Shown: piece by piece, positions 31,783 to 41,021 of the stretch
How positions within the stretch are numbered: position 1 is the stretch's first letter
Layout of the letters: every line of letters starts with the position of its first letter
Assembly (NCBI RefSeq): GCF_019090165.1
Contig: NZ_JAHRIB010000024.1
Coordinates: 1 to 64,000, forward strand
Length of the DNA: 64,000 nucleotides
Direction: 5' to 3'
Origin: Streptomyces sp. BV286
GTDB lineage: Bacteria > Actinomycetota > Actinomycetes > Streptomycetales > Streptomycetaceae
Translations under genes and position numbers: made by a program
The notes under the pieces: generated by a model
The model's database searches: none
Told to the model about the DNA's origin: nothing
The model's input: the letters and a program-made list of their open reading frames with translations, nothing else

Positions 31783-33177
31783 TCAGGGGGATTCGCCGGG
31801 CTCGCGCGCGAGCACACCGAGGGGTACGGGCCGGGCGAACGGCCGTCGCGAGGGGGCCGGCGCACATCCGGCGAGCCCCGCCACCGCGGGAGCGCACATC
31901 CGGCCCTGGCACCAGCCCATCCCGGCGCGGGTCAGCAGTTTCACGGTGCGTACGTCCGCGGCTCCCAGCTCGTCGACGGCCTCCCGCACCGCGGAGGCGG
32001 GCACGTCCTCGCAGCGGCACACAAGGGTGTCGTCACCGATCCGTTCGGCCCAGCGGGCGGGCGGTGCGCAGACGCTGTCGACGACGGCGAAGAACTCCCG
32101 CAGCCCGGCACGGGTCTTGGCCGCCCGTGCGTAGGAACTCGGCGCGGGTGTCCGGGAGTCGAGCCGGGCCGCGACGGACAGGCCGGCGATACGGCCCTCG
32201 GCCAGCGAGAGTGCCGCGCCGCCGATCCCGGTGGTCTCGCCGGCGGCCCAGACGCCCGGCACGTCGGTGCGCTGCTCGTCGTCCACGGCGACGCCCAGCC
32301 CGTCGAGACGGCAGCCGAGCGTCTCGGCGAGGTCGGTGTGCGGCAGCATGCCGTGGCCGACGGCGAGGCTGTCGCAGGGAACGCGCCGTTCGCTGCCGGT
32401 CTCGACCCGTCCGTCGGCGGAGAGCGCGGCCACGGTCACCGCTTCGAGGCGGCCGGTGCCGTGCGCCTCGACGACGGTGTGACGGACGTGGACCGGGACC
32501 CGGTGCCGCGCCAGCCCGGCGGCGTACCGGGCGCCTTCGGCGAGCTTGTCCGGATGGGCGGCGAGGACCCGGGCGTGCCGTACGAAGGCTCTGGGGTCGG
32601 CGGACTCCACCAGGGCGGCCACCTTCGCCCCGGCCGCCGCCAGAGCGACGGCCACAGGCATCAGCAGCGGCCCGGTCCCGGCGACCACGGCGGTACGGCC
32701 CGGCAGTACGAGTCCGCTCTTGAGCATGGCCTGGGCCCCTCCCGCGGTGACGACCCCGGGCAGGGTCCAGCCGGGAAAGGGCAGCACCTTCTCGTAGCCG
32801 CCGGTCGCGAGGAGTACGGCGTCGGCGCGGACCGTGACGGGCTCCTCCTGCTCCGGCCCACGCAGGGCGTGCACGGCGAAGGCGCCGGACGCCCCCTCGA
32901 CGCACCAGACATGATGGTCCGTCAGGTGGCTGACGCGCCCCGCCGCGACATGTGCCGCGAGTCCGTCGCGGAGTCGTTCCCAGGTACGCCACTGGTGGTG
33001 CAGGGCCTGCGGGTGGCGGGCGCCGAGGTCTGCGGCGGGCTGCCGGTAGAACTGCCCGCCCGCCTCCGCGCCGGCGTCCACGAGGGTCACCCGCACGCCC
33101 TGCGCGGCTGCGGCGAGGGCGGCGGCGAGCCCGGCGGGGCCCGCGCCGATCACCGCGAGACGGGGTCGGTCAGTCAT
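31783..33177 (-). CDS. FAD/NAD-binding subunit of D-hydroxyproline dehydrogenase (HcnB-like)
   Basis: A 464-residue flavoprotein. FAD motif LAVIGAGPAGLAAALAAAA at the N-terminus, central NAD-type motif TAVVAGTGPLLMPVAVALAA, GVWAAGETTGIGG, and a C-terminal BFD-like [2Fe-2S] site with CRCEDV and later CQGRMC. This is the layout of the HcnB/alpha subunits of heteromeric D-hydroxyproline (or opine/hydrogen cyanide synthase) dehydrogenases. It works with the products of the two genes immediately upstream. Its start overlaps the ferredoxin-like gene by 8 bp; a 34-bp gap precedes the deaminase gene. Confidence 0.88.
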   Translation of the reverse strand: MTDRPRLAVIGAGPAGLAAALAAAAQGVRVTLVDAGAEAGGQFYRQPAADLGARHPQALHHQWRTWERLRDGLAAHVAAGRVSHLTDHHVWCVEGASGAFAVHALRGPEQEEPVTVRADAVLLATGGYEKVLPFPGWTLPGVVTAGGAQAMLKSGLVLPGRTAVVAGTGPLLMPVAVALAAAGAKVAALVESADPRAFVRHARVLAAHPDKLAEGARYAAGLARHRVPVHVRHTVVEAHGTGRLEAVTVAALSADGRVETGSERRVPCDSLAVGHGMLPHTDLAETLGCRLDGLGVAVDDEQRTDVPGVWAAGETTGIGGAALSLAEGRIAGLSVAARLDSRTPAPSSYARAAKTRAGLREFFAVVDSVCAPPARWAERIGDDTLVCRCEDVPASAVREAVDELGAADVRTVKLLTRAGMGWCQGRMCAPAVAGLAGCAPAPSRRPFARPVPLGVLAREPGESP

Positions 33178-33475
33178 CGTGCCCGGTCCCTTCCTGGGTG
33201 CGGATCACGTCACCGGGCTGCGCACGCACCAGGCAAGCCCGTTGGTTGGGGCGCCCGTTGACGGTCACCAGACAGTCGAAGCACACCCCGATCCCGCAGA
33301 AGACACCGCGCGGCTCGCCGCTCCCCCGGGTCGTGCGCCAGGACAGGACGCCCGCCGACCACAGGGCGGCCGCGATCGTCCGGCCGGGGAGGACGGCGAT
33401 CTCGCGGTCGTCGAACGCGACGGTGAAGGGAGGTTCCGTCCGGGCCCGGACCAGCCTCGTGGGAGTACGCGGCAT
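33170..33475 (-). CDS. [2Fe-2S] subunit of D-hydroxyproline dehydrogenase (HcnA-like)
   Basis: A 101-residue ferredoxin-like protein with Cys60, Cys65, Cys68 (CGIGVCFDC) and Cys81 (RACL), a plant-type [2Fe-2S] pattern, and the PGRTIAAALWSAGVL sequence of sarcosine-oxidase-alpha/HcnA N-terminal domains. It carries electrons between the two flavoprotein subunits encoded on either side. Its ATG shares a base with the stop of the upstream gene (TGATG), and its stop overlaps the downstream gene by 8 bp. Confidence 0.9.
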   Translation of the reverse strand: MPRTPTRLVRARTEPPFTVAFDDREIAVLPGRTIAAALWSAGVLSWRTTRGSGEPRGVFCGIGVCFDCLVTVNGRPNQRACLVRAQPGDVIRTQEGTGHDD

Positions 33476-34665
33476 CACAGGGCCCCCTCGGTTGACGGCT
33501 CGGCCGACGGCTCGGGAAAGCGGTCGGGGCGGAACGGCGCGAGATCCAGGTCGGGCGACCGGTCCGTCAGTACCTGCGCGATCAAGTGCCCTGTCCCCGT
33601 GGCGAGTCCGATCCCCGCGCCCTCGTGCCCGCACGCGTGGAAGAGGCCGGGTACCCGCGCGTCGGGCCCTACGGCGGGGAGGTGGTCGGGCATGTACGGC
33701 CGGAAGCCGAGGTAGGAGCGCATGGCCCGCACGCCCGCCAGGAAGGGGAACAGCCGGGTCGCCCCCGCCGCCAGCGACCGGGCGACGGGCAGCGAGAAGG
33801 AGCGGTCGAAGCCGACCCGCTCCCGGCTGGCCCCGATCAGTACCGGTCCCGCCGCCGTGCCCTCGACCACCGGGGAGGTCTGCAGCGCCGCCGAGTCGCT
33901 GGCCACGTCGGCCACGTAGTCCGCGGCGTACACCTTGTGGCGCACCCTGCGCGGCAGCGGCTCGGTGACGAGGACGAAGCCGCGCCGGGGCAGCACCGGC
34001 AGGAACACCCCGGCCAGGGCGGCCAGTTCCCCGCCCCAGGTGCCGGCCGCGTTGACGACCGCGGGCGTGCTGATGTCGCCGTGCGAGGTGCGTACGCCCC
34101 GTACCGCCCCCGATCGCGTGCGCAGCACCTCCGTGACCGTCCAGCCGGTCCGCAGCGAGGCCCCGGCCGTTCGGGCGAGGCGTACCAGGCGGGCGGCCGC
34201 GAGCGTCGGCATCACCTGGGCGTCCTGCGGGTACAGCACGCCGCCCGCGAGCCCCTTCGCCAAGTACGGTTCGAGGTCGTGGAGTTGCTCCGGTGCGACG
34301 CTCGCGGTCCGCACCCCGGCCGCGCGCTGTGCGGCGGCGAGGTCCTCCAGCGCCGTGAGCCCCTCGGGCGCGGAGGCGACGACCAGGCCGCCCTTCGCCT
34401 CGTACTCGACCGACTCCGCCACGCCGGGCTCCGCCGCGAGTTCGGCCCACAGTCGTCCGGAGAGCAGCGCGAGGTCGAGCTCGGGTCCCGGCTCCTTGTC
34501 GGAGACGAGCAGGTTGCCCTCGCCCGCGCCGGTCGTGCCGCCGGCCACCGGGCCGCGGTCCACGAGGACGACCCTCAGCCCGGCCCGGGCCGCGTACAGG
34601 GCGCTCGCCGCCCCGACCATCCCGGCCCCGACGACCACAACATCGCAGGTCAGCGAGTTACTCAC
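33475..34665 (-). CDS. DadA/HcnC-like FAD-dependent D-hydroxyproline dehydrogenase subunit
   Basis: A 396-residue D-amino-acid dehydrogenase/glycine oxidase-type flavoprotein (DAO fold). VVVVGAGMVGAASALYAARAG (FAD-binding) at the N-terminus, GTTGAGEGNLLVSDKEPGPE, and the C-terminal FHACGHEGAGIGLATGTGHL motif. In this setting it is the catalytic subunit that oxidises cis-4-hydroxy-D-proline. First gene of the operon; a GTG start at 34665 almost on top of the predicted transcription start suggests a leaderless mRNA. Confidence 0.9.
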   Translation of the reverse strand: MSNSLTCDVVVVGAGMVGAASALYAARAGLRVVLVDRGPVAGGTTGAGEGNLLVSDKEPGPELDLALLSGRLWAELAAEPGVAESVEYEAKGGLVVASAPEGLTALEDLAAAQRAAGVRTASVAPEQLHDLEPYLAKGLAGGVLYPQDAQVMPTLAAARLVRLARTAGASLRTGWTVTEVLRTRSGAVRGVRTSHGDISTPAVVNAAGTWGGELAALAGVFLPVLPRRGFVLVTEPLPRRVRHKVYAADYVADVASDSAALQTSPVVEGTAAGPVLIGASRERVGFDRSFSLPVARSLAAGATRLFPFLAGVRAMRSYLGFRPYMPDHLPAVGPDARVPGLFHACGHEGAGIGLATGTGHLIAQVLTDRSPDLDLAPFRPDRFPEPSAEPSTEGAL

Positions 34666-34671
34666 GCCAGT

Positions 34672-34700
34672 ACTATGTCACATACCGCAGACCCGGCCAA
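34672..34700 (-). promoter_or_regulatory. Promoter of the hydroxyproline operon
   Basis: On the minus strand TTGGCC (34700-34695) and CATAGT (34677-34672) are separated by exactly 17 bp. Transcription would begin within a base or two of the GTG at 34665, a leaderless arrangement common in streptomycetes; no ribosome site is present, in agreement. Confidence 0.6.
34674..34684. promoter_or_regulatory. Candidate GntR operator over the -10 region
   Basis: TATGTCACATA is an 11-bp perfect odd palindrome (TATGT-C-ACATA) overlapping the -10 box. The TGT-N-ACA core fits operators of FadR/FCD-type GntR repressors in general form. The operon carries such a regulator gene. Confidence 0.5.
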
Positions 34701-34750
34701 GAGGGCGAACGGACCCGGCCCCGTCGGAAGCGGGCCGACCGGCACCCCGC

Positions 34751-34787
34751 CGAGGGGCGCGGGGAACTGCGCGACCAGCCCCCACGT
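34751..34787 (-). repeat. Dispersed intergenic element, copy B
   Basis: On the minus strand this reads gggggctggtcgcgcagttc followed by cccgcgcccctcg. It matches the element at 58041-58080 in the opposite orientation over about 33 bases with one or two differences. Sequences of this form are, to my knowledge, very frequent between Streptomyces genes. It contains self-complementary GC runs (ggggcgcggggaac). Confidence 0.7.
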
Positions 34788-34843
34788 ACCCGCACCCACC
34801 CCTCGGCGCCCGGCGCCCGGCGCCCGGAACCGGCACCCCACTC

Positions 34844-35566
34844 TCAGTCGCGCCCCACAACCATCCACTTCGACGGGAGCTCGATCCGTGAGCCGTCGGC
34901 ACGACACTCCGTGGTGACGAGCGGCAGCTCCCCGCTCGCCCGCACGGCGAGCCCCGCCGCGCTCAGGTACTCGGGGACGGCCGCGTCGGCCACCTCGCCG
35001 GGGGCGATCCCGTGCCGGAAGACGGGCGCGAGTTTCGCCGGCGGCCCGTCGGGACCCTGCGCGAGAGCGCGCAGCACGGCCCCGGCGGCCTCGGCGAGTT
35101 CGACGAGGAACGCACATCCCCGGTCCCCTACCAGCCTGGCCAACCCGTCGACGAGCGGCTGCCGGTCGGCCGGTTCGCACTGGTGCAGCACACCACGCAT
35201 ATAGACGTTGGCGTCACCGAGCTCGGCGTGCAGCGTCTCGGCCTCGGTCTTGTCCGCCGCGTCGAACAGCCGGTAGGAGGCCTGACCCGCGGGATCGGCG
35301 AGCCGGGCGTGGTCGAGGGCGGCGGCCGACAGGTCGGCGCCGACGACCCGCGGAAAGCGGTCGGCGAGGAACCGCGTCTGGGTGCCGTTGCCACAGCCGA
35401 GATCCACGAGTGGCAGCCCGGGGGCGGAGAGGTGCGGCTCGAACAGGGCGAGATGGATGCCCGCGGTCACCGCCGGCTCGGCGTCCCAGAAGACGGCTCC
35501 CGGCTCACCCGGAGCCTCGCTCCAAAAACCCTCCCAGGCCTGCCTGTACCGAGTAGTCACGCTCAT
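34844..35566 (-). CDS. Class I SAM-dependent methyltransferase
   Basis: A 240-residue methyltransferase with motif I LPLVDLGCGNGTQTRFLADR (about 52-71), acidic loop VVGADLSAAALDHARL and ANVYMRGVLHQCEPADRQPL (post-motif II). The N-terminus (RQAWEGFWSEAPGEPGAVFWD) is typical of small-molecule methyltransferases of unknown target. ATG 35566 has GGGGAG 7 nt upstream; the frame continues upstream but without such a site. Stands alone between the hydroxyproline operon and the SpoIIE-type gene. Confidence 0.88.
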   Translation of the reverse strand: MSVTTRYRQAWEGFWSEAPGEPGAVFWDAEPAVTAGIHLALFEPHLSAPGLPLVDLGCGNGTQTRFLADRFPRVVGADLSAAALDHARLADPAGQASYRLFDAADKTEAETLHAELGDANVYMRGVLHQCEPADRQPLVDGLARLVGDRGCAFLVELAEAAGAVLRALAQGPDGPPAKLAPVFRHGIAPGEVADAAVPEYLSAAGLAVRASGELPLVTTECRADGSRIELPSKWMVVGRD

Positions 35567-35722
35567 GCCAGCTCCCCAGGATGCGACCGTGAACCGCCCA
35601 AAAGTGACGGACAGTCCGGTGTATCGCGCCGGGCGTGCGGCGACAAGAACGCGGCGCACACCTTCACGGCTCATTCGACAGCCGTACGCCGACGCGCGCC
35701 CCTTCGGACCTGGGCGGGGCGT

Positions 35723-38197
35723 TCAGCGGCGTGGCAGGGTCAGCTCGAACCACACCGTCTTGCCCGCGCCCGTCCGGCTGGTCCCCCACTCGCGCGCCAG
35801 GGTGCTCACCACGCGCATCCCGCGCCCGGCCTCGTCGAGCGGGCCCACGCTGAGCAGCGTCGGCAGGGTGTGGTCGTCGTCGCTCACCTCGCACAGCAGG
35901 GTGTCGCCCCGGACCAGTCTCAGTTCGATGGGCCGGCTGTGGGAGTGCCGTACGGCGTTGGTGACGAGTTCACTGACCAGCAACTCCGTCGTGCCCGCAA
36001 GGGAGTTCAGTTGCCACTCGTGGAGCTGTTCACGGACGGCGGCGCGGGCCCTGCGGACCTCCAGCCGGTCGTGCCCGATGCGCCACTGGGCGACGTCCTC
36101 GGGGTCGATGCCGTTGAGCCTGGCCATCAGGAGCGCCACGTCGTCCTTGCGGCCGCCGCGGGTGTTGAGGGCGCGGATGATGGTGTCGCAGGCGTCGTCC
36201 ATGGACGCGGCGGGATGGGCGGCGGACTCGCAGAGGGTGGCGAGGCCGACACCGATGTCCTCGCCACGCACCTCGACCAGGCCGTCGGTGCACATCACGA
36301 GCCGGTCGCCGGGCGCCACCCGCACGCGTACGGACTCGAAGGGCACTCCGCCGACGCCGATGGGTGCGCCCGTCGGCAGGTCGAGCAGGTCGCTGCGGCC
36401 GTCCTCGGCGCGGACCACCACCGGTGGAATGTGGCCCGCGTTGGCGATCAGCAGCTCGCTCGCGATGGGGTCGTAGACCGCGTACAGGCAGGTCGCGAGG
36501 TAGTGCTCGCCGAGGCGCTGCGCCAAGTCGTCGAGGTTGCGCAGGAGTTGTTCGGGCGGCAGGTCGAGGGCCGCCATGGTCTGTACGGCGGTGCGCAACT
36601 GCCCCATCATCGCCGCCGAGTTGAGGCCGTGGCCCATCACGTCGCCGACGACGAGCGCGGTGCGCGACCCGGGCAGCTTCACCGAGTCGAACCAGTCGCC
36701 GCCGACCCGGCCGAGCAGCGTGCCCGGCAGATAGCGGGTCGCGATGTCGCAGCCGGACATCCTCGGGGCGATGTGCGGCAGCATGCTGTCCTGGAGGGTC
36801 TCGGCGACGCTCTCCTGGTACGTGTACATGCGCGCGTTGTCGAGCACGAGCCCTGCGCGGGCGGCGAGTTCGGCGCCGGTGACGCGGTCCATGTCGTTGA
36901 ACTCGACGCGCTCCGGATGGCGGAGCAGGATCATGAAGCCGAGGACCACGTGCCGGGCCTTGAGGGGCACGACCAGCATGGAGCGGCCCGTGATGAGGGG
37001 CCGGATGTCGCGCTTCTCGAACTGCGCGGCGATCATGTGGCCCATCTGCTCGCTGATGCGCGGCACGAGGACGGGCTCACCGCTCGTCATGCACTGGAAG
37101 AAGGGGGTCTGTGCCGGGAAGGGCATGGCCTCGCCGACCGGTACGACGTCGTCCCAGCGGCCCGGCTCGTCGGTGTGCTCCAGCGCGACCCGGTGCCACA
37201 TCGTGGTCGTGTCGGGTACGCCCTCGGGGAAGCCCTCACCCGCGACGACCTGTTCCCGCAGATAGGTCCCGGCCACGTCGGTGAAGCGCGGGACGACGGC
37301 CCGGCTGACCTCGACGATGGTCCGGGACAGATCGAGGGAGGTGCCGATGCGTCCGCTGACCTCGTTCAGGAACTCCAGCCGCTCCCGTACGGCCACGAAT
37401 TCGAGGTCTTCCCGCTCGTCCTCCGCGTCCTGCGGCGCGGGCTCGCCGGTCGCGGCCGCCGCGGCTGCCCTCTCCTGGCGTGCCCTGCGCTCGGCGCGCC
37501 GGGGCACGCCCCAGTCGGGGGTGACCGGCACGCGGTCGTTCTGGCTGAACTCCAGGACGGGATAGCCCAGTTCGAGGACCTGGGCGACGATGCGGGCGCT
37601 CTCGCCGACGCTCATGCTCGGCAGGATCTCGGGCAGCCTGCGCGCCAGTTCCTCGGCGCCGGGGAAGTCGGTGTGCAGGGCGAACCCGGGCACGATGCGC
37701 TCCACGGCCGCGCCCGCCCCGACGCCCTCGCGCCCGAGCGCGCCCGCGTCGGCGGCGAGGACCAACAGCCGCTCCGGGCCCGGCCCGACCAGTGGGTACG
37801 CCCACCACAGGACGTCGATCCGGTCACTGCTCGCCGCCGTCAGCCGCGCCCGTCCCGCGGCGGGGTAGGACAGCCGACCGTCGAGGGAGGACTCCAGGCC
37901 GGGTCCCAGACCGTCGTACACGGCGTACGCCCCGAAGGGCACACTCTCGTCGTCCTCGGGCAGGGCTCCGGAAACGGGCAGCAGGTCGACGGCGGGACGG
38001 CCGACCGCCTCGCCCCTGTCCGCCCCGAACAGCCGCCGGGCGCCCCGGCTCCAGTGCGAGACCAGCCCCTCGCGGTCCACCACGACCACCGCCAGCGGAA
38101 TCCGCCCCGCCGCGGCGACCGCGTCACCGGCCGCACGGCCGGGAGGTGCGCCCGTCCCGGTGCCACGTTCGGTGCCACGGTCAGTGCCACGGTCCAT
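35723..38197 (-). CDS. PAS-GAF-SpoIIE phosphatase-HATPase signalling protein
   Basis: An 824-residue modular regulator. PAS domain about 35-130 (PLAVVVVDREGLVSHWSRGA), a second sensor-like region to about 240, GAF domain about 290-440 (FLNEVSGRIGTSLDLSRTIV, SMLVVPLKARHVVLGFMIL), PP2C-type SpoIIE phosphatase about 460-670 (LPGTLLGRVGGDWFDSVKL, VGDVMGHGLNSAAMMGQLR, CTDGLVEVRGEDI, KDDVALLMAR), C-terminal GHKL ATPase about 690-820 (LLVSELVTNAVRHSHS). The phosphatase normally acts on anti-anti-sigma factors and the ATPase on the same partner as a kinase, so this protein likely sets an anti-sigma partner switch. ATG 38197 chosen; a TTG at 38227 is possible. Confidence 0.92.
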   Translation of the reverse strand: MDRGTDRGTERGTGTGAPPGRAAGDAVAAAGRIPLAVVVVDREGLVSHWSRGARRLFGADRGEAVGRPAVDLLPVSGALPEDDESVPFGAYAVYDGLGPGLESSLDGRLSYPAAGRARLTAASSDRIDVLWWAYPLVGPGPERLLVLAADAGALGREGVGAGAAVERIVPGFALHTDFPGAEELARRLPEILPSMSVGESARIVAQVLELGYPVLEFSQNDRVPVTPDWGVPRRAERRARQERAAAAAATGEPAPQDAEDEREDLEFVAVRERLEFLNEVSGRIGTSLDLSRTIVEVSRAVVPRFTDVAGTYLREQVVAGEGFPEGVPDTTTMWHRVALEHTDEPGRWDDVVPVGEAMPFPAQTPFFQCMTSGEPVLVPRISEQMGHMIAAQFEKRDIRPLITGRSMLVVPLKARHVVLGFMILLRHPERVEFNDMDRVTGAELAARAGLVLDNARMYTYQESVAETLQDSMLPHIAPRMSGCDIATRYLPGTLLGRVGGDWFDSVKLPGSRTALVVGDVMGHGLNSAAMMGQLRTAVQTMAALDLPPEQLLRNLDDLAQRLGEHYLATCLYAVYDPIASELLIANAGHIPPVVVRAEDGRSDLLDLPTGAPIGVGGVPFESVRVRVAPGDRLVMCTDGLVEVRGEDIGVGLATLCESAAHPAASMDDACDTIIRALNTRGGRKDDVALLMARLNGIDPEDVAQWRIGHDRLEVRRARAAVREQLHEWQLNSLAGTTELLVSELVTNAVRHSHSRPIELRLVRGDTLLCEVSDDDHTLPTLLSVGPLDEAGRGMRVVSTLAREWGTSRTGAGKTVWFELTLPRR

Positions 38198-38375
38198 GGC
38201 CCAGGCCCTCTCTCCCACGGTCCGCAAGATCTATGCCGCCACGACAACCACGGTACGTCCACGCCCGGTAGCCATGTGTGGCAATCAGCGAAATCGCACC
38301 GGCGCACACCACACGGCGGCCCGCGCCCCGTCCGGGGACGCCCTTGCGGCACCCGCGCCCGGCCCGGGACCGCTG

Positions 38376-40769
38376 TCAGTCCTCGTGCCCCAGCTGGAGA
38401 TCCCGCTCGGTCCTCCCGCCCCCGGCCACCTGCAGAACGCCGGCCACCGGCGGGTAGCCGGCCGCGATCACCGTGTACTCCCCCGACGACAGGTCGACGA
38501 ACCGGAACGTTCCGTCGCCCCCGGTGGTCAGGGTGTCCACCACGTTCCCCGCGGCGTCGAGCAGGGTCACCCGCGCGTCCTCGACGGGCCGCCCGCCGGT
38601 GGCGTGCACGGTTCCCCGCAGCACCGCCCCGCCCGCGAGCTCCACGTCCTGGCGGGTCTCCCGGGCGGCCTGCACGCTCACGGGCAGGGCGGCCGGCCGG
38701 AAGGCCGGGGCGCTCGCGGCCAGGGTGTACTCCCCCGCCACCAACTCCGTGATGCCGTAGTCGCCTTCCCGTCCGCTGCGTGTCGTGGCGACCACCTCAC
38801 CGTGCACGTCGGTGAGGGTGACGGTGGCGTCCCGGACCGGTGTTCCGTCCGCCGTCGTCACCCTGCCGGCCAGTCGCCCCGCACCGCCGAGCACCACGTC
38901 CAGTTCCACGGGCCGCTCCCCGACGGTGACGCCGACCGCCTGCGGCTGGTGTCCGCCGGCCGCGGCGATCAGGACGTACGACCCCGGTCCGGGCGTCGAC
39001 AGGGCGTACCGTCCGTCCTCGCCGCTCGCACCCCGCCCGATCTGCCGCCCCACGACGTCGATGAGGGTGAGGGCGGCGCGGGGCACGCCGGTGCCGTCGG
39101 AGTGCCGCACGGTGCCGCAGACGGGGATCCCGGCGGCGTACGAGGAACGGGCCCCCGGGACCGTGGTGTTGGGGGCCGCGGTCTCGCCCGCGGCGGAGGC
39201 GTGGTGGGACACCGGTGGTTTCTCCTTGAGGAAGAAGGCGACGAGCAGGCCCAGGACGAGCACCGGCACGAGAGGGAGGAACATCCGCGGCATCGCTTCG
39301 GCGTACGCCGCGACGTAGTCCTCCCGCAGCCCGGCGGGCAGCGCGTGGACGAGTCGCGGGGTGACGGACTCGAAGCCGGGCGCACCGGACCCGGCGGGCA
39401 CCTGTTCGGTGAGCGAGTTCGCGAGCCGTTCGGCGAGGAGCGCGCCGAGGACCGCCGCGCCGACGCAGCCGCCGATCTGCCGGAAGTAGTTGTTGGCGCC
39501 GGTCGCGGCGCCGGCATCGTGCGGTTGCACGGAGTTCTGCAGGGCGAGCACGAGCACGGGCATGACCAGGCCGATGCCCGCGCCGAGCAGGGCCGTCCAG
39601 GCACCGAAATGGAGCCGGGACGTCTCCGGTTCGAGCCGCGACAGAAGCCACATGCCGACGGCGGACAGGGCAAGGCCGAGGACCGGGTAGATCCTGTAGT
39701 GGCCGCTGCGGCTGACGAGTTGGCCCGAGACGACCGAGGCGCCGACGATCCCGGCCATCATCGGAACCATCAGCAGGCCGGACTCGGTGGCGGTGGCACC
39801 GCCGGCCATCTGCAGGAACGTCGGCAGGTAGCAGGCCGCGCCGAACAGGGCGGCCCCGAGGGCCACGCCCACGAGCCCGGTGACGTCGAAGACCCCGTCG
39901 CGGAACAGCCGCAGCGGGATGAGGGGTTGGGCCGCGAAGCGCTCGGCGAGCACGAAGAGGACGGTCGAGGCGACGGCCCCCGCGCCGAGCCCGAGGACGA
40001 CGCGAGAACCCCAGGCGTACTCCGTGCCACCCCAACTGGTCAGCAGCACAAGGCAGGTCGAGGCGGCGGCGAGCAGCAGGGCGCCGAGGATGTCCGGGCG
40101 CGGCCTGACGGTGGGTTTGGGCAGTTCGAGGGCGAGGGCCACGACGGCCAGCGTGATGAGGCCGAGGGGCACGTTGACGTAGAAGCACCAGCGCCAGGAG
40201 AGGTGATCGGTGAAGTAGCCGCCGAGCAGCGGGCCGGCGATCGAGGCGAGGCCGAACACCGCGCCGATCACTCCCATGAAGCGACCGCGCGCCCGGGGCG
40301 GCACGATGTCCGCGATGATCGCCTGTACGCCGACCAGGAGACCGCCGGCGCCGACGCCCTGGAGTGCGCGGAAGGCGATCAACTGGTCCATGGTGTGCGA
40401 CCGTCCGGCGAGCGCGGAGCCGGTGACGAAGACGACGGTCGCGAACTGGAAGACGCCCTTGCGGCCGTAGAGAGCACCGAGTTGGCCGTAGACCGGGAGT
40501 CCGACGGTCGCCGTGAGGAGATACGCGGTGATCGGCCAGGACATCCGGTCCAGGCCGTGCAGCTCTCCGACGATCTGCGGGAGTGCGGTGGCGACGATCA
40601 TCTGCTCCAGCGCCGCGAGCAGCAGCGCCAGCATCAGTGCGAAGAACACCATGCGGACGCGGCCCGGGCTGAGCGTCTTCAACTGTGCGGCTTCTCTGGG
40701 CACTTGCGGCGTGTCCGGCGCCGGAGCCGAAACGTCCCGCCCGCTTTTCGCCAGCGTCGTGCCGCCCAC
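38376..40769 (-). CDS. DHA2-type MFS transporter fused to three carboxypeptidase-regulatory-like repeats
   Basis: A 797-residue protein. Residues about 38-515 form a 14-span major-facilitator drug/H+ antiporter (EmrB/QacA type): [26 protein letters not shown] motif [40 protein letters not shown] motif C. After FFLKEKPP comes a linker and three tandem beta-sandwich repeats (about 548-630, 631-715, 716-797) of CarboxypepD_reg type, each with a DGTP/GRPV start, [15 protein letters not shown] or [15 protein letters not shown] turn and Val-rich strands. The repeats follow an even number of spans and so are predicted to share the side of the N-terminus, i.e. the cytoplasm, unless topology differs. 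GTG start; no regulator beside it. Confidence 0.9.
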   Translation of the reverse strand: MGGTTLAKSGRDVSAPAPDTPQVPREAAQLKTLSPGRVRMVFFALMLALLLAALEQMIVATALPQIVGELHGLDRMSWPITAYLLTATVGLPVYGQLGALYGRKGVFQFATVVFVTGSALAGRSHTMDQLIAFRALQGVGAGGLLVGVQAIIADIVPPRARGRFMGVIGAVFGLASIAGPLLGGYFTDHLSWRWCFYVNVPLGLITLAVVALALELPKPTVRPRPDILGALLLAAASTCLVLLTSWGGTEYAWGSRVVLGLGAGAVASTVLFVLAERFAAQPLIPLRLFRDGVFDVTGLVGVALGAALFGAACYLPTFLQMAGGATATESGLLMVPMMAGIVGASVVSGQLVSRSGHYRIYPVLGLALSAVGMWLLSRLEPETSRLHFGAWTALLGAGIGLVMPVLVLALQNSVQPHDAGAATGANNYFRQIGGCVGAAVLGALLAERLANSLTEQVPAGSGAPGFESVTPRLVHALPAGLREDYVAAYAEAMPRMFLPLVPVLVLGLLVAFFLKEKPPVSHHASAAGETAAPNTTVPGARSSYAAGIPVCGTVRHSDGTGVPRAALTLIDVVGRQIGRGASGEDGRYALSTPGPGSYVLIAAAGGHQPQAVGVTVGERPVELDVVLGGAGRLAGRVTTADGTPVRDATVTLTDVHGEVVATTRSGREGDYGITELVAGEYTLAASAPAFRPAALPVSVQAARETRQDVELAGGAVLRGTVHATGGRPVEDARVTLLDAAGNVVDTLTTGGDGTFRFVDLSSGEYTVIAAGYPPVAGVLQVAGGGRTERDLQLGHED

Positions 40770-40971
40770 GTGCCGCTCCCCTCGTCGCGCCTGCGCGGCC
40801 CATTTTTCGCATTACGCGACATCTGGGAGCAAGCGCGACGAGTCGCCCTCCGGCGGGCCCGGGCGGACGTATCCGCCGGTCGGAGCCCTACGAGGTACGG
40901 CCGGGCCGTACCGAGAACCACTCGAAACGGTGAGCCCGGCCACCGTGCGGGAGCGCCCGCGCGCGCTGCAC

Positions 40972-41004
40972 GAAAGGAGCCGGAGGGATTGCCCCTCCGG
41001 CTCC
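40972..41004 (-). terminator. Intrinsic terminator after the SRPBCC gene
   Basis: GGAGCCGGAGG and CCTCCGGCTCC make an 11-bp perfect stem with a 7-nt loop, 17 bp beyond the stop, with TTTCG following on the minus strand. Confidence 0.75.
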
Positions 41005-41021
41005 GCGAGACGTGGGAGGAG

